Below, one piece after another: positions 1 through 7,810 of a stretch of 64,000 nucleotides of DNA; positions within the stretch are counted from its first letter, which is position 1, and each line of letters opens with the position of its first letter. The position numbers and the translations under genes were made by a program. The DNA lies in contig JBCBUE010000009.1 of the NCBI GenBank assembly GCA_039818285.1, positions 15,530-79,529 on the forward strand, written 5' to 3'. The DNA is from JBCBUE01 sp039818285 (lineage in GTDB: Bacteria; Planctomycetota; Phycisphaerae; Phycisphaerales; Phycisphaeraceae). A model generated the notes under the pieces. It was not told the DNA's origin and made no database searches. It worked only from the letters and a program-made list of their open reading frames with translations.

Positions 1-58
1 GGATCGAGCCGCATAAATACGCGGCGAGCAGCCACAGCCACCAGTCGCCAAAGGGCAT
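1..58 (-). CDS. plsY: Glycerol-3-phosphate acyltransferase PlsY, N-terminus only
   Basis: The reverse strand from an ATG at 58 reads MPFGDWWLWLLAAYLCGSI and runs off the window edge. A short polar start followed by a hydrophobic helix ending in Y-L-x-G-S-I is how PlsY (acyl-phosphate:glycerol-3-phosphate acyltransferase, an inner-membrane enzyme of phospholipid synthesis) begins, where GSIP is the first conserved motif. Only 19 codons are visible, so the call rests on this one motif; any other membrane protein starting this way remains possible. Confidence 0.5.
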   Translation of the reverse strand, partial: MPFGDWWLWLLAAYLCGSI

Positions 59-121
59 GGCGGGCAGTCTACCGCTCGGCCACCGACCCACGACCGCCCA
101 CCGCGACCGCGCGTGTCTGGC

Positions 122-150
122 TTGCCGCCTTGCGCTTGGGTTCTTACGAT
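122..150 (+). promoter_or_regulatory. Sigma70-like promoter, probably leaderless
   Basis: TTGCCG (122-127), a 17-nt spacer and TACGAT (145-150) resemble a -35/-10 pair. The ATG of the next gene lies 7 nt past the -10 box, with no Shine-Dalgarno sequence, so transcription would begin at or next to the start codon. Found by eye; untested. Confidence 0.4.
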
Positions 151-156
151 AAATCC

Positions 157-345
157 ATGGTTCGACTGACGAGTCTGCTGGCGTGCCTGCTCGCCTCCGC
201 CCCCGCGCTCGGCGAGTTGGTCGTCCCCGCGCGGGCCAGCGAATCCCGCATCGCGCTGTGGATCGTGATCGTCGTCTCGCTGTTCCTCGTCGCCCTGGTC
301 GGCTTCGGCGTGATGCTGAGTTCCCGTCGGACCCACCAGGACTGA
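157..345 (+). CDS. Small membrane protein of unknown function
   Basis: This 62-residue protein has an N-terminal hydrophobic stretch ending in small residues (about 4-20, a possible signal peptide) and a second strongly hydrophobic helix (about 32-52), followed by the short basic tail SSRRTHQD. It is therefore an inner-membrane protein with one or two helices and no catalytic domain. I chose the ATG at 157 over an in-frame TTG at 130 because a plausible -10 box (145-150) lies between them. It is the first of three small genes pointing towards hslU and may belong with them. No family recognised. Confidence 0.5.
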   Translation: MVRLTSLLACLLASAPALGELVVPARASESRIALWIVIVVSLFLVALVGFGVMLSSRRTHQD

Positions 346-392
346 CCCGACCGCCCCGGTCTCGCCTCGTTCATCGCACAAAGGGCACGTCC

Positions 393-701
393 ATGACGCA
401 ACGCTCGCTCCTGGCCCTGATCGTCCTCAACGCCGTGCTGCTCGCCGGCCTGGTCGCGATGCTCACCGCGCCCCGCACGGCCGAGGCGCAGTTCACCGGC
501 GGCTCGCAGTACCTGATGATCTCCGGCCTGGCCGCCGGCCGGCAGAACAACGCCGCGATCTACATCATCGACCTAACCAACGGCGCCATCGCCCCGATCT
601 TCGTCAGCACCGCCAACGACACGCTCGAGGTCATGACCGGCCGGATCGTCACCAACGACGCACGCCGCGGCGGCGGCGGGGGCGGCGGCGGCGGGCGATA
701 A
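393..701 (+). CDS. Small exported protein with Gly-rich tail
   Basis: The 102-residue product starts with a hydrophobic segment (about 5-25) ending in an A-E-A-Q region that looks like a signal-peptidase site, then a short beta-rich body (AIYIIDLTNGAIAPIFV) and a C-terminal run of nine glycines before a final Arg. The body resembles the middle of the next gene (LIVLDNTTGSLLVYRLN), so the two look like diverged copies of one exported beta-strand unit (x-I-x-x-D-x-T-x-G). The ATG at 393 follows an AAGGGCACG stretch that can serve as a weak ribosome site. Function unknown; the glycine run is encoded by GGC/GGG repeats and may vary in length between strains. Confidence 0.6.
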   Translation: MTQRSLLALIVLNAVLLAGLVAMLTAPRTAEAQFTGGSQYLMISGLAAGRQNNAAIYIIDLTNGAIAPIFVSTANDTLEVMTGRIVTNDARRGGGGGGGGGR

Positions 702-755
702 ACGCTCGACCCACCGGCCCCGAACGCCTCAGTCATTCGACGGGAACCCACCACC

Positions 756-1076
756 ATGCGTCACGCTCAATCGATGGACCGCACGACCGCCGCCTGCTAC
801 GCCCTGATCGCCTCGGCCGCCGTGCTCGCCGGCCTGCTCGTCTTCGGCCTCGATCGCCGCTGGGCCAGCGAGGCCGACGCGTCGCTGGTCATCGCGCGGA
901 ACAACTTCACCCTGCTCACCACGCAGACGCGTAACTCCGAGGAAGCGCTGATCGTCCTCGACAACACCACCGGCTCGCTCTTGGTCTACCGCCTGAACGT
1001 CCCGCGCAAGCAGCTCGAGGCCATCGCCGGCTACGACCTGCAGCGCATCTTCAGGCAGTCCATCCCCCGCCAGTGA
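756..1076 (+). CDS. Small membrane-anchored protein, relative of the upstream gene
   Basis: The 106-residue product has one N-terminal transmembrane helix (about 13-33) and a periplasmic body with the segment ALIVLDNTTGSLLVYRLN, which matches the pattern of the upstream 102-residue protein. The repeated hydrophobic-D-x-T-x-G-hydrophobic pattern suggests a single beta-propeller-like blade unit, but one copy cannot form a propeller. Start ATG at 756. It ends 58 nt before hslU. I know of no assigned function; the pairing of two such genes suggests a small envelope system, which is inference. Confidence 0.6.
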   Translation: MRHAQSMDRTTAACYALIASAAVLAGLLVFGLDRRWASEADASLVIARNNFTLLTTQTRNSEEALIVLDNTTGSLLVYRLNVPRKQLEAIAGYDLQRIFRQSIPRQ

Positions 1077-1120
1077 CGCCACGCCCACCGGCCCCGCGCC
1101 GGTTGCCCCCGCCCGACGCC

Positions 1121-1126
1121 TACGAT
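1121..1126 (+). promoter_or_regulatory. -10-like box just before hslU
   Basis: TACGAT ends 8 nt before the hslU ATG (1135). No Shine-Dalgarno sequence separates them, so a leaderless hslU transcript is possible. No convincing -35 box sits at 17 nt, so confidence is low. Confidence 0.3.
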
Positions 1127-1134
1127 CTTCGCTC

Positions 1135-2508
1135 ATGCGTGACCTGACGCCGCGACAGATCGTCGAACACCTCGACCGCTACGTGATCGGCCAGCACGAC
1201 GCCAAACGCGCCGTCGCCGTCGCCATCCGAAACCGCTGGCGTCGCCAGAAGCTCGACCCCGAGCTGGCCCGCGAGGTCACGCCCAAGAACATCGTGATGA
1301 TCGGCCCCACCGGCGTCGGCAAGACCGAGATCGCCCGCCGACTCGCGACCCTCACCGGCGCCCCCTTCACCAAGGTCGAGGCCAGCAAGTTCACCGAGGT
1401 CGGCTACCACGGCCGCGACGTCGAATCGATGGTGCGCGACCTGCTCGACCGCGCCATCGCCGTCGTCCGCGACGAGCAGGCCGAGTCCGTCAAGGCCAAG
1501 GCGACGGTCGCCGCCAACGACCGCCTGGTCGCCCTGGTCCTCGGCGACGACAAGTCGACCGATCGCTCGTCGGGGGGTTATGTGGCGACCGAGGACTCGG
1601 CCGAGGCCCGCCAACGCCTCAACGCACGCATCCGCGAGCAGCTCGACGCCGGCAAGCTCGACACCAAGGAGGTCGAGCTCACCGTCACCAAGAAGCCCGC
1701 CACGTCGGTCATGTTCGCCAACATGGGCATGGACCAGATGGACCCGGACATGTCCAACATGTTCGAGAAGCTGATGCCCGAGCAGAGCTCGCGCCGGCGA
1801 TGCACCGTCGCCGAGGCCCGTCGCATCCTGATCGAGCAGGAGACCGACAAGCTGCTCGACAGCGAAAAGGTCACCGCCGAGGCGATCGAGCGGACCGAGC
1901 AGAGCGGCATCGTCTTCCTCGACGAGGTCGACAAGATCGCCGCGCCCGACGGCGGAGGAAAAGGCGGCGGCTCGCCGGACGTCTCGCGCCAGGGGGTGCA
2001 GCGCGACCTGTTGCCGATCGTCGAGGGCACGGCCGTCAACACCCGGCACGGGATCGTGCACACCGACCACATCCTGTTCATCGCCGCCGGCGCGTTCCAC
2101 GTCGCCTCGGTCGCCGACCTGATGCCCGAGCTGCAGGGCCGATTCCCCATCCGCGTCGAGCTGCAGGCCCTCACGAAGGACGACTTCGTGCGGGTGCTGA
2201 CCGAGCCGGGCAACGCGCTGACCAAGCAGCAGAAGGCGTTGCTGGGCGTCGAGGGCCTGGACATCGAGTTCACCGACGACGGCGTCGCCGCCATGGCCGA
2301 GCTGGCCGCCGAGGCCAACGCCCGGCTGGAGAACATCGGCGCTCGACGCCTGATGACCATCGTCGAGCGCGTGTTCGAGGAGGTGAACTTCGACGCCCCC
2401 GACCGCCAGGCCGCCGGCGATACCCGGGTCGTCATCGACGGGCCGTTCGTCCGCGAACGCGTCGAAGCGCTTGTCGCCGACGAAGACCTCAGCAAGTTCG
2501 TGCTCTAG
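1135..2508 (+). CDS. hslU: ATP-dependent protease ATPase subunit HslU
   Basis: HslU is the AAA+ unfoldase that feeds proteins to the HslV peptidase in the cytoplasm. The 457-residue length fits the family. Visible motifs: N-terminal TPRQIVEHLDRYVIGQ, Walker A GPTGVGKT (57-64), Walker B IVFLDE (259-264) followed by VDK, a long inserted I-domain between them (about 110-240), the GRFPIRVEL sensor region (about 335-343) and the C-terminal tail EDLSKFVL, which in this family inserts into HslV. The pore loop reads GYHG (90-93) where the usual motif is GYVG; the essential Tyr is kept. hslV, normally just upstream, is not adjacent and is not in the window. No Shine-Dalgarno precedes the ATG. Confidence 0.95.
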   Translation: MRDLTPRQIVEHLDRYVIGQHDAKRAVAVAIRNRWRRQKLDPELAREVTPKNIVMIGPTGVGKTEIARRLATLTGAPFTKVEASKFTEVGYHGRDVESMVRDLLDRAIAVVRDEQAESVKAKATVAANDRLVALVLGDDKSTDRSSGGYVATEDSAEARQRLNARIREQLDAGKLDTKEVELTVTKKPATSVMFANMGMDQMDPDMSNMFEKLMPEQSSRRRCTVAEARRILIEQETDKLLDSEKVTAEAIERTEQSGIVFLDEVDKIAAPDGGGKGGGSPDVSRQGVQRDLLPIVEGTAVNTRHGIVHTDHILFIAAGAFHVASVADLMPELQGRFPIRVELQALTKDDFVRVLTEPGNALTKQQKALLGVEGLDIEFTDDGVAAMAELAAEANARLENIGARRLMTIVERVFEEVNFDAPDRQAAGDTRVVIDGPFVRERVEALVADEDLSKFVL

Positions 2509-2559
2509 CCAACGCCGGCCGGACACACACCCCTCAGACAGCGGCCCTAGGCAACGGCG

Positions 2560-3684
2560 TTACCCGCCTAGCGGTGTGTTCCGCCCCGCCTGCGTCGCCA
2601 GCCCGTAATCGGCGACGACCTCGATCGGCACCGAGCGCTCCGCCCGATGCCCGGTGGCCTCGTCGATCACGCGGGCCTTGAGGTAGAACCGCCCCACGGT
2701 CAGCCGAGCGGGTAGCTCGACCAACTGACAGGTGAAGAAGTCGCGACGCTCACGACGGGCCTCGTCGACAATCGACGCCGGCGTCTGCCGCCAGACGATC
2801 AGCCCGCCCTCGTCGTACAGCTCGAGCTCCTGCGTGAGCCGCACGACGTGCTGGCCGTCGGCGCCGACCCGCGAGGTGAACCCGTCGAGCTCGAGGTAGA
2901 CGATCATCTTGTTGACCCGGCCGGCGAGAAAGACGTCCTTGGCGAACGGCTCATAGACCCCGAAACCGCGCACCGAGGTGCAGAGCTTGATCTCGCCGAT
3001 GGCGATCGATCGGGCCGCCGGCGTCGGGGCCTCGCCCAACCCCGCGGCCAGCCGGGCCACCAGCGCGTCGGTGTCGAGCTCGTCGCCGCGCGCCAGCGCC
3101 GCCATCAGGTCGCGGACGACACCATGGAATCGACGCACGCGCTCGCGCTCGCCGGGGTCGAGCCCGTCGAAGATGGACTGCGGCAGCTGCCGGTCGGACT
3201 CGATCGCCAACACGGCCGCGGCCCGCAGCGCCCGGCCGAGCCGGCCGCCCTGGCCGGCGGTGATCTCGCGGACGAGCTGATCGATCGCGTCCGCTCGATC
3301 GACCGCCGGCACGGCATCGGCGGCTCCGGTCGGGGCGGTCGCCGTCGGCTGGATCACCGAGTCCCAGACGGTCGCCTGCTCCGCCTCAGCGGACACCTCA
3401 GAGATGTCTTGCGCGACCGGCGGCGGCCCGCCATCCGCCCGGGCATCCCGCCGGATCGAGGCGTCTTCCCAGAGCACCTCCGGGGCCGGCTCGCCGTTGT
3501 GCAGCGCGTTGTAGCGGGCCGCCTCGGCGGCGATCGCCTGCGCCTGGCCGTCGCGATCGAGCGCCGCTTCCTCGGCGATCGCGACATCACCGCCCAACCC
3601 GCCGGTCCCCGCGGCACAACCGCCCAGCCCCAACCCGACCACGCCCAGGAACAACGCCGCCCCAGCGGCCCAACTGCGTCGCAT
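2560..3684 (-). CDS. Lipoprotein of unknown function
   Basis: The 374-residue product has a basic start (MRRSW), a hydrophobic core and a lipobox L-G-G-C with the lipidated Cys near residue 23, so it should be a lipid-anchored envelope protein. An AGGGAGG ribosome site lies just upstream of the ATG at 3684. Residues about 30-130 are Ala/Asp/Glu rich and look disordered. The C-terminal part (about 235-365) is beta-rich (KMIVYLELDGFTSRV, LTQELELYDEGG, GRFYLKARVIDEATG) and looks like a single immunoglobulin-like domain. It stands alone between convergent hslU and holA. No family recognised with confidence. Confidence 0.75.
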   Translation of the reverse strand: MRRSWAAGAALFLGVVGLGLGGCAAGTGGLGGDVAIAEEAALDRDGQAQAIAAEAARYNALHNGEPAPEVLWEDASIRRDARADGGPPPVAQDISEVSAEAEQATVWDSVIQPTATAPTGAADAVPAVDRADAIDQLVREITAGQGGRLGRALRAAAVLAIESDRQLPQSIFDGLDPGERERVRRFHGVVRDLMAALARGDELDTDALVARLAAGLGEAPTPAARSIAIGEIKLCTSVRGFGVYEPFAKDVFLAGRVNKMIVYLELDGFTSRVGADGQHVVRLTQELELYDEGGLIVWRQTPASIVDEARRERRDFFTCQLVELPARLTVGRFYLKARVIDEATGHRAERSVPIEVVADYGLATQAGRNTPLGG

Positions 3685-3847
3685 CCGTGCCTCCCTGCAC
3701 TCGATCGACTCGATGTCTGGTCACGCGCAACGACGCCCGTCACGCCGAACGGGCTCCGCCCGATCACCCCCTGCATCGGCCATCGCACCCACGCACGTCC
3801 AATAACCCGCCACACCGCCCGACGCGCAACTCGTGCGCCAACACCGT

Positions 3848-4876
3848 TCACCCCGCCAGCCGAACGCAGAACCGCTCGAGGTTCAGCCGCGCCTCGCCCA
3901 GCCCACGCTTGCCCGCCGCGTCGACCCGCAGGGCCTCGCTCAGTAGCGCCGACGCCCGCCCCGCCCCCAGCCGATCCAGCGCCGCGAAGAACGCCCGCTG
4001 TCGGCTCGTCGGCCAGATCCGCAAGGCCTTGCCGATCATCCCGTCCGGCCGGCCCTCGGCTCGCATCGACGACGCCACCGCCAGCTTGCGCATCAGGTCG
4101 CTCACCGCGTACTGCAGCAGCACCTCCGGTTGACCGGCCCGGTCGATCAGTTCGGCAACTTTGTCCAGCGCCGCCGACGCGTCGCGCTTCGCCAGCGTGT
4201 CCAGCAGGGCCTCCTGCATCGCCCAGGCTTGCTCGTCGCTCGAGCGCGCGACCGTCGACTCGACCAGCGCCTCGGTGATCGTCGGCGAGTTGTCCGCCGC
4301 CTCGCTGGCCGCCATCGCCGCGAGCTTGCCGAGCTCGCCGTCCAGCCGCATCAGCGCGGTGCCGACGTAGCTCACGAGCATCTCAGCCGCCGCCGCTTCG
4401 ATCGCCGCCCCGTGCTCGGCCTCGGCTCGCTTGCCCACCCACCGCACCGCCTCGGCCGGGCCCAACTCCTCGCACTTGATCACCGCCCCGTGCTTCTCGA
4501 TCAACTTGTCGAGCTTGCCCTTGTGCCAGGTGTCGCTGCGAAGCAGCAGCGTCGCGTGATCGACCGGCTCCTCGGCGTACCGCTCGAGCGCCGCGCGGTT
4601 GGCCTTGACGAACTGGTCGGCCTGCTCGACGACGACCAGCTTGTACGTCGCCATCAGCGAGTACGACCGCAGCTCATCGAACACCTCGGCCAGCGAAGCC
4701 GATGCGCCGTCGAAGTCGTAGCGATCGACCTCGCCGTGCGCGGTTTCCAGCGTCTGCTTGAGCTGGTCGAGCCGGAGCTTGCGGAGCATCACCTCCGGGC
4801 CATACAGCACGGCGATCCGCGTGTCGGGCCCGAGCGTGGCGGCCTTGGCCTTGGAGCGCGACGCCTTCTTGGCCAT
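3848..4876 (-). CDS. holA: DNA polymerase III delta subunit
   Basis: The delta subunit opens the beta clamp inside the clamp-loader complex. The 342-residue length fits HolA. The first segment has the family features: a strand reading RIAVLYGPEVMLRKL (HolA usually has YGxE followed by a loading residue), a later TYKLVVVEQADQF strand, then LERYAEEPVDHATLLLRSD and a second domain with C-EEL-x-x-x-E-AVRWV. The C-terminal helical collar (about 215-340) contains MLVSYVGTALMRLDGELGKLA and QYAVSDLMRKL. The start lies 2 nt after the argF stop, making it the last gene of argB-argF-holA. The coupling of arginine synthesis with a replication gene is probably incidental. Confidence 0.88.
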   Translation of the reverse strand: MAKKASRSKAKAATLGPDTRIAVLYGPEVMLRKLRLDQLKQTLETAHGEVDRYDFDGASASLAEVFDELRSYSLMATYKLVVVEQADQFVKANRAALERYAEEPVDHATLLLRSDTWHKGKLDKLIEKHGAVIKCEELGPAEAVRWVGKRAEAEHGAAIEAAAAEMLVSYVGTALMRLDGELGKLAAMAASEAADNSPTITEALVESTVARSSDEQAWAMQEALLDTLAKRDASAALDKVAELIDRAGQPEVLLQYAVSDLMRKLAVASSMRAEGRPDGMIGKALRIWPTSRQRAFFAALDRLGAGRASALLSEALRVDAAGKRGLGEARLNLERFCVRLAG

Positions 4877-4878
4877 CG

Positions 4879-5820
4879 TCAGGCCCCGCCCATGAGCACC
4901 GCGAGCAGGCCCTTCTGGGCGTGCAGGCGGTTGTGAGCCTGCGGGAAGACACGCGACCGCGGGCCGTCGATCACGGCGTCGGTGATCTCCACGCCGCGGT
5001 ACGCCGGCAGGCAGTGCAGCACGATCGCGTGGTCAGGGGCGTTGCTCATCAGCGACTCGTTGAGCTGGTAGTCGGCGAACTTGGGCAGGCGCTGCGCCTT
5101 CTCCGCCTCCTGACCCATCGACACCCACGTGTCGGTGTACACCGCGTCCGCCCGACGCACCGCTTCGACCGGGTCGTGACACGACACCAGCTCCATCTCC
5201 GGCACCGCCCGCATCACCGCGTCGATCCGCGCCTGCGGCAGCTCGTACCCCGGCGGCGTCGCCATCTCGAACGCCACCCCAAGCAGCCCGCACGCCACCG
5301 CCAGGCTGAACGCCACGTTGTTCCCATCCCCCACGTACGCCATCGTCCGGCCGCGCAGGTCTTCGAGGCCGTGCCCGAACTCGTCCATCAGCGTCATCAC
5401 GTCCGCCAACGCCTGGCAAGGGTGCGCGTCGTCGCTGAGCATGTTGATCACCGGCACCGTCGCGCTGTCGGCCATCTCCACGAGCTTGGCGTGCTCGAAC
5501 ACCCGCGCCGCGATCCCGTCGACCATCCCGCACAAGACGCGCGTCACGTCGCCGACCGACTCGCGCTTCCCGATGCCGATCTCCTGGCCGAGCACGATCG
5601 CACGCCCGCCGAGCTCGTACATCCCCTGCTCGAAGCTCACGCGCGTCCGCAGGCTCGGCTTCTCGAAGATCATCGCCAGCGTCCGCCCGGCGAGCACGTC
5701 CTCCGTGCGCTGCCCCTTGGCCCGCTTGTCGCGCAGCTCTTTCGCGACCGACAGCACCCGCCGCACCTCGTCGGCCGAGTAGTCCGTCAGCGATAAACAA
5801 TGCTTGCTCGCCACGCTCAC
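4879..5820 (-). CDS. argF: Ornithine carbamoyltransferase
   Basis: ArgF joins carbamoyl phosphate and ornithine to give citrulline, the sixth step of arginine synthesis. The 313-residue protein carries the carbamoyl-phosphate site FEKPSLRTRVSFE (near 49-61; the second residue of the usual STRTR is Leu here, seen in part of the family), HPCQALAD, the ornithine-binding D-T-W-V-SMG loop, and the catalytic HCLPAYRGVEI. The SMG loop and HCLPAxRG favour ornithine over N-acetylornithine as substrate. I chose the GTG at 5820, whose GTGA overlaps the argB stop by 4 bp, so translation of the two is probably coupled. Confidence 0.95.
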   Translation of the reverse strand: MSVASKHCLSLTDYSADEVRRVLSVAKELRDKRAKGQRTEDVLAGRTLAMIFEKPSLRTRVSFEQGMYELGGRAIVLGQEIGIGKRESVGDVTRVLCGMVDGIAARVFEHAKLVEMADSATVPVINMLSDDAHPCQALADVMTLMDEFGHGLEDLRGRTMAYVGDGNNVAFSLAVACGLLGVAFEMATPPGYELPQARIDAVMRAVPEMELVSCHDPVEAVRRADAVYTDTWVSMGQEAEKAQRLPKFADYQLNESLMSNAPDHAIVLHCLPAYRGVEITDAVIDGPRSRVFPQAHNRLHAQKGLLAVLMGGA

Positions 5821-6713
5821 AGCACGATCTCCGTGCCGATGCCCGTATCGGTGTACACCTCCAGCAGCAGCGCGTGCGGGATCCGCCCGTCGACGATCAC
5901 CGCCTTGGGCACCCCACCCTCGACCGCGGCGAAGCACGCCTCGACCTTCGGCAGCATCCCCGCCGAGATCACGCCCGACTCGACCAGCCCCTCGATCTCC
6001 GCCCGCGTCAGCGAGCTGGCCAGGTCGTCGACGTCGTGGCTGCGTCGCACGCCGTGCGTGTCGCTCACCAGCATCAGCTTCTCGGCCTTGACCGCCGCGG
6101 CCACCTCGCCGGCCACCGAGTCGGCGTTGATGTTCAGCTTGCCCCCGCCCGCGACGTCCCGCGAGATCGGCGCGATCACCGGGATGATCCGCTGGTCGGT
6201 CAGGGCCGCCAGCAGCTCGCCGTTGATCGCCTCCACCTCGCCGACCATGCCGACGTCGATCCGTCGGCCGCCTTGCTCTTCGAGCATCAGCCGCTTGCCG
6301 AACACCACGCACGACCGCAGCGAGTGCAGCCCCATCGCCCGCTGGCCTTGCGCGTCGATCGCCGCGACGATCCCCGCGTTGATGTCCTGCACCAGCACGG
6401 TCTCGGCGATCTGCAGCGTCCGCTCATCCGTGTACCGCCGGCCCTGCACGAAGTGCGCCTCGATCCCCGCCTCGGCCATCGCCGCGGTGATCCCCTTGCC
6501 CCCGCCGTGCACGATCACCGGCCGCACGCCCACGCTCGCCATGAAGCACACGTCCCCCAGCACCGCCGCCAGCTGCTCCGGCTCGTCCATGATCGACCCC
6601 CCGACCTTCACGACGATCGTCTTGCCCTCGAACTCGCGGATCCACGACCCCGCCTCCACCAGCACCCGCGCCTTGGCGACGGCGTCGTGATCGATCTGCG
6701 TGGTCGTGGTCAT
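5817..6713 (-). CDS. argB: Acetylglutamate kinase
   Basis: ArgB phosphorylates N-acetylglutamate, the second step of arginine synthesis. The 298-residue protein shows the amino-acid-kinase fold: K-I/V-GGS-x-M (VVKVGGSIMDE, near 33-43), VIVHGGGKGI (near 67-76) for the phosphate loop, the Arg-rich substrate region FVQGRRYTDE, LNINADSVAGEVAAA, and a C-terminal VSDTHGV plus MLPKVEAC. An N-terminal helix of about 25 residues precedes the kinase core, as in hexameric, arginine-inhibited ArgB enzymes; whether it is feedback inhibited is inference. A GGAG ribosome site lies 8 nt before the ATG at 6713. First gene of argB-argF-holA. Confidence 0.95.
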   Translation of the reverse strand: MTTTTQIDHDAVAKARVLVEAGSWIREFEGKTIVVKVGGSIMDEPEQLAAVLGDVCFMASVGVRPVIVHGGGKGITAAMAEAGIEAHFVQGRRYTDERTLQIAETVLVQDINAGIVAAIDAQGQRAMGLHSLRSCVVFGKRLMLEEQGGRRIDVGMVGEVEAINGELLAALTDQRIIPVIAPISRDVAGGGKLNINADSVAGEVAAAVKAEKLMLVSDTHGVRRSHDVDDLASSLTRAEIEGLVESGVISAGMLPKVEACFAAVEGGVPKAVIVDGRIPHALLLEVYTDTGIGTEIVL

Positions 6714-6845
6714 GGCCAGGGCTCCGGGGAATCCAGCACTCTAACCGGTTGGCGGTGGGGCAGTGTGGCGGTTTTGTCAGCAGGATCACGGGCCAACCAC
6801 GCGCCTTTCGCGGCCAAAACACCCAACCGCTACGCCACAAAACCG

Positions 6846-6851
6846 TATCCT
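6846..6851 (+). promoter_or_regulatory. -10-like box before the ZIP transporter gene
   Basis: TATCCT ends 6 nt before the ATG at 6858, and no ribosome site lies between. It sits in the 144-bp divergent region shared with argB. A leaderless start is possible. Confidence 0.3.
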
Positions 6852-6857
6852 CCCGCA

Positions 6858-7781
6858 ATGCCCCCCGCCGCCTGGCTCGCCCTTTACTCCATCCTCATCC
6901 TCGCCGTCTCCCTGCTCGGCGGCCTGCTGCCCGCCCTCATGGCCGTCACGCACAAGCGGCTGCAACTGCTCGGCTCGGTCATCGCCGGGTTCATCATCGG
7001 CACCGCCCTGCTGCACATGCTGCCCCACGCCGCGATGGACCTCTCGCCGCTCGCCCTCGGGGCCTGGACCCTCGCCGGGCTGCTCACCATGTACCTCGTC
7101 GAGCGGTTCTTCACCTTCCACCACCACGAGCTCGCCGAGTCCCCCGCCGACCCCGGCCACGAGCACACCCACGCCTGCGACCACCCGCCCCACTCCCAAG
7201 AGCCCGACCACGCCCTCGCCCCCAAGGACGCCGAGCACCACGCCCCGATCGCCTGGCTCGGCGTCGCCATCGGCCTGACCCTCCACTCCCTGCTCGCCGG
7301 CCTCGCCCTCGCCGCCGCCATCGCCGCCGAGCCCGGCGCCGTGCCAGGCCTGGCCGTCTTCCTGATCATCGCCCTGCACAAGCCCCTCGACTCGCTCACG
7401 CTCATCGGCCTGATGCACCACGGCAAGGCCTCCCGCCGCGCCATGCACCTGGCCAACGCAGCCTTCGCCGGGGTCGTCCCCCTCGGCGCCATCGGCTTCT
7501 ACGCCGTCGCCAGCCTCACCACCGGCGGCATCGAGGCCGACGCCGCCCCGGCCCTGGCCTTCGCCGCCGGCGTCTTCCTCTGCATCGCCCTCTCCGACCT
7601 GCTTCCCGAGCTGCACTTCCACGCCCACGACCGCGTCAAGCTCGCCGCCGCCCTGCTGCTGGGCGTCGCCCTCGCCACCGCCGTCGCCCTGGCCGAGCAC
7701 GCGACCCACGCCGGGCACGATCACGGTGGCCACGACCAAGGGGATCACAGCGGGCACAACCACGACGGCCACGCCCACTAG
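6858..7781 (+). CDS. ZIP family divalent metal transporter
   Basis: The 307-residue protein has about eight hydrophobic helices. It carries the ZIP hallmarks: a long His-rich cytoplasmic loop between helices 3 and 4 (about 95-130: FHHHELAES, HEHTHACDHPPHS), helix 4 with a metal-site His in LTLHSLLAGLALA, helix 5 with IIALHKPLDSLTLIGL, and an extreme His/Asp-rich C-terminus (HDHGGHDQGDHSGHNHDGHAH region). The usual helix 4/5 pairs are HNxxD and HExxE; here the acidic partners differ, so metal preference (zinc, iron or manganese) cannot be told. Located in the inner membrane. Divergent from argB. Confidence 0.88.
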   Translation: MPPAAWLALYSILILAVSLLGGLLPALMAVTHKRLQLLGSVIAGFIIGTALLHMLPHAAMDLSPLALGAWTLAGLLTMYLVERFFTFHHHELAESPADPGHEHTHACDHPPHSQEPDHALAPKDAEHHAPIAWLGVAIGLTLHSLLAGLALAAAIAAEPGAVPGLAVFLIIALHKPLDSLTLIGLMHHGKASRRAMHLANAAFAGVVPLGAIGFYAVASLTTGGIEADAAPALAFAAGVFLCIALSDLLPELHFHAHDRVKLAAALLLGVALATAVALAEHATHAGHDHGGHDQGDHSGHNHDGHAH

Positions 7782-7810
7782 TTCTTCAACTCACTTCCGG
7801 AGCGATAACG

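Noticed and set aside
661..701. Glycine run as a triplet-repeat artefact or sequencing error
   Set aside because: Codons vary (GGC and GGG), the frame ends cleanly and glycine tails occur in exported proteins.
1120..2526. 468-codon frame antisense to hslU
   Set aside because: HslU is certain; the opposite frame has no motif and composition typical of shadow frames.
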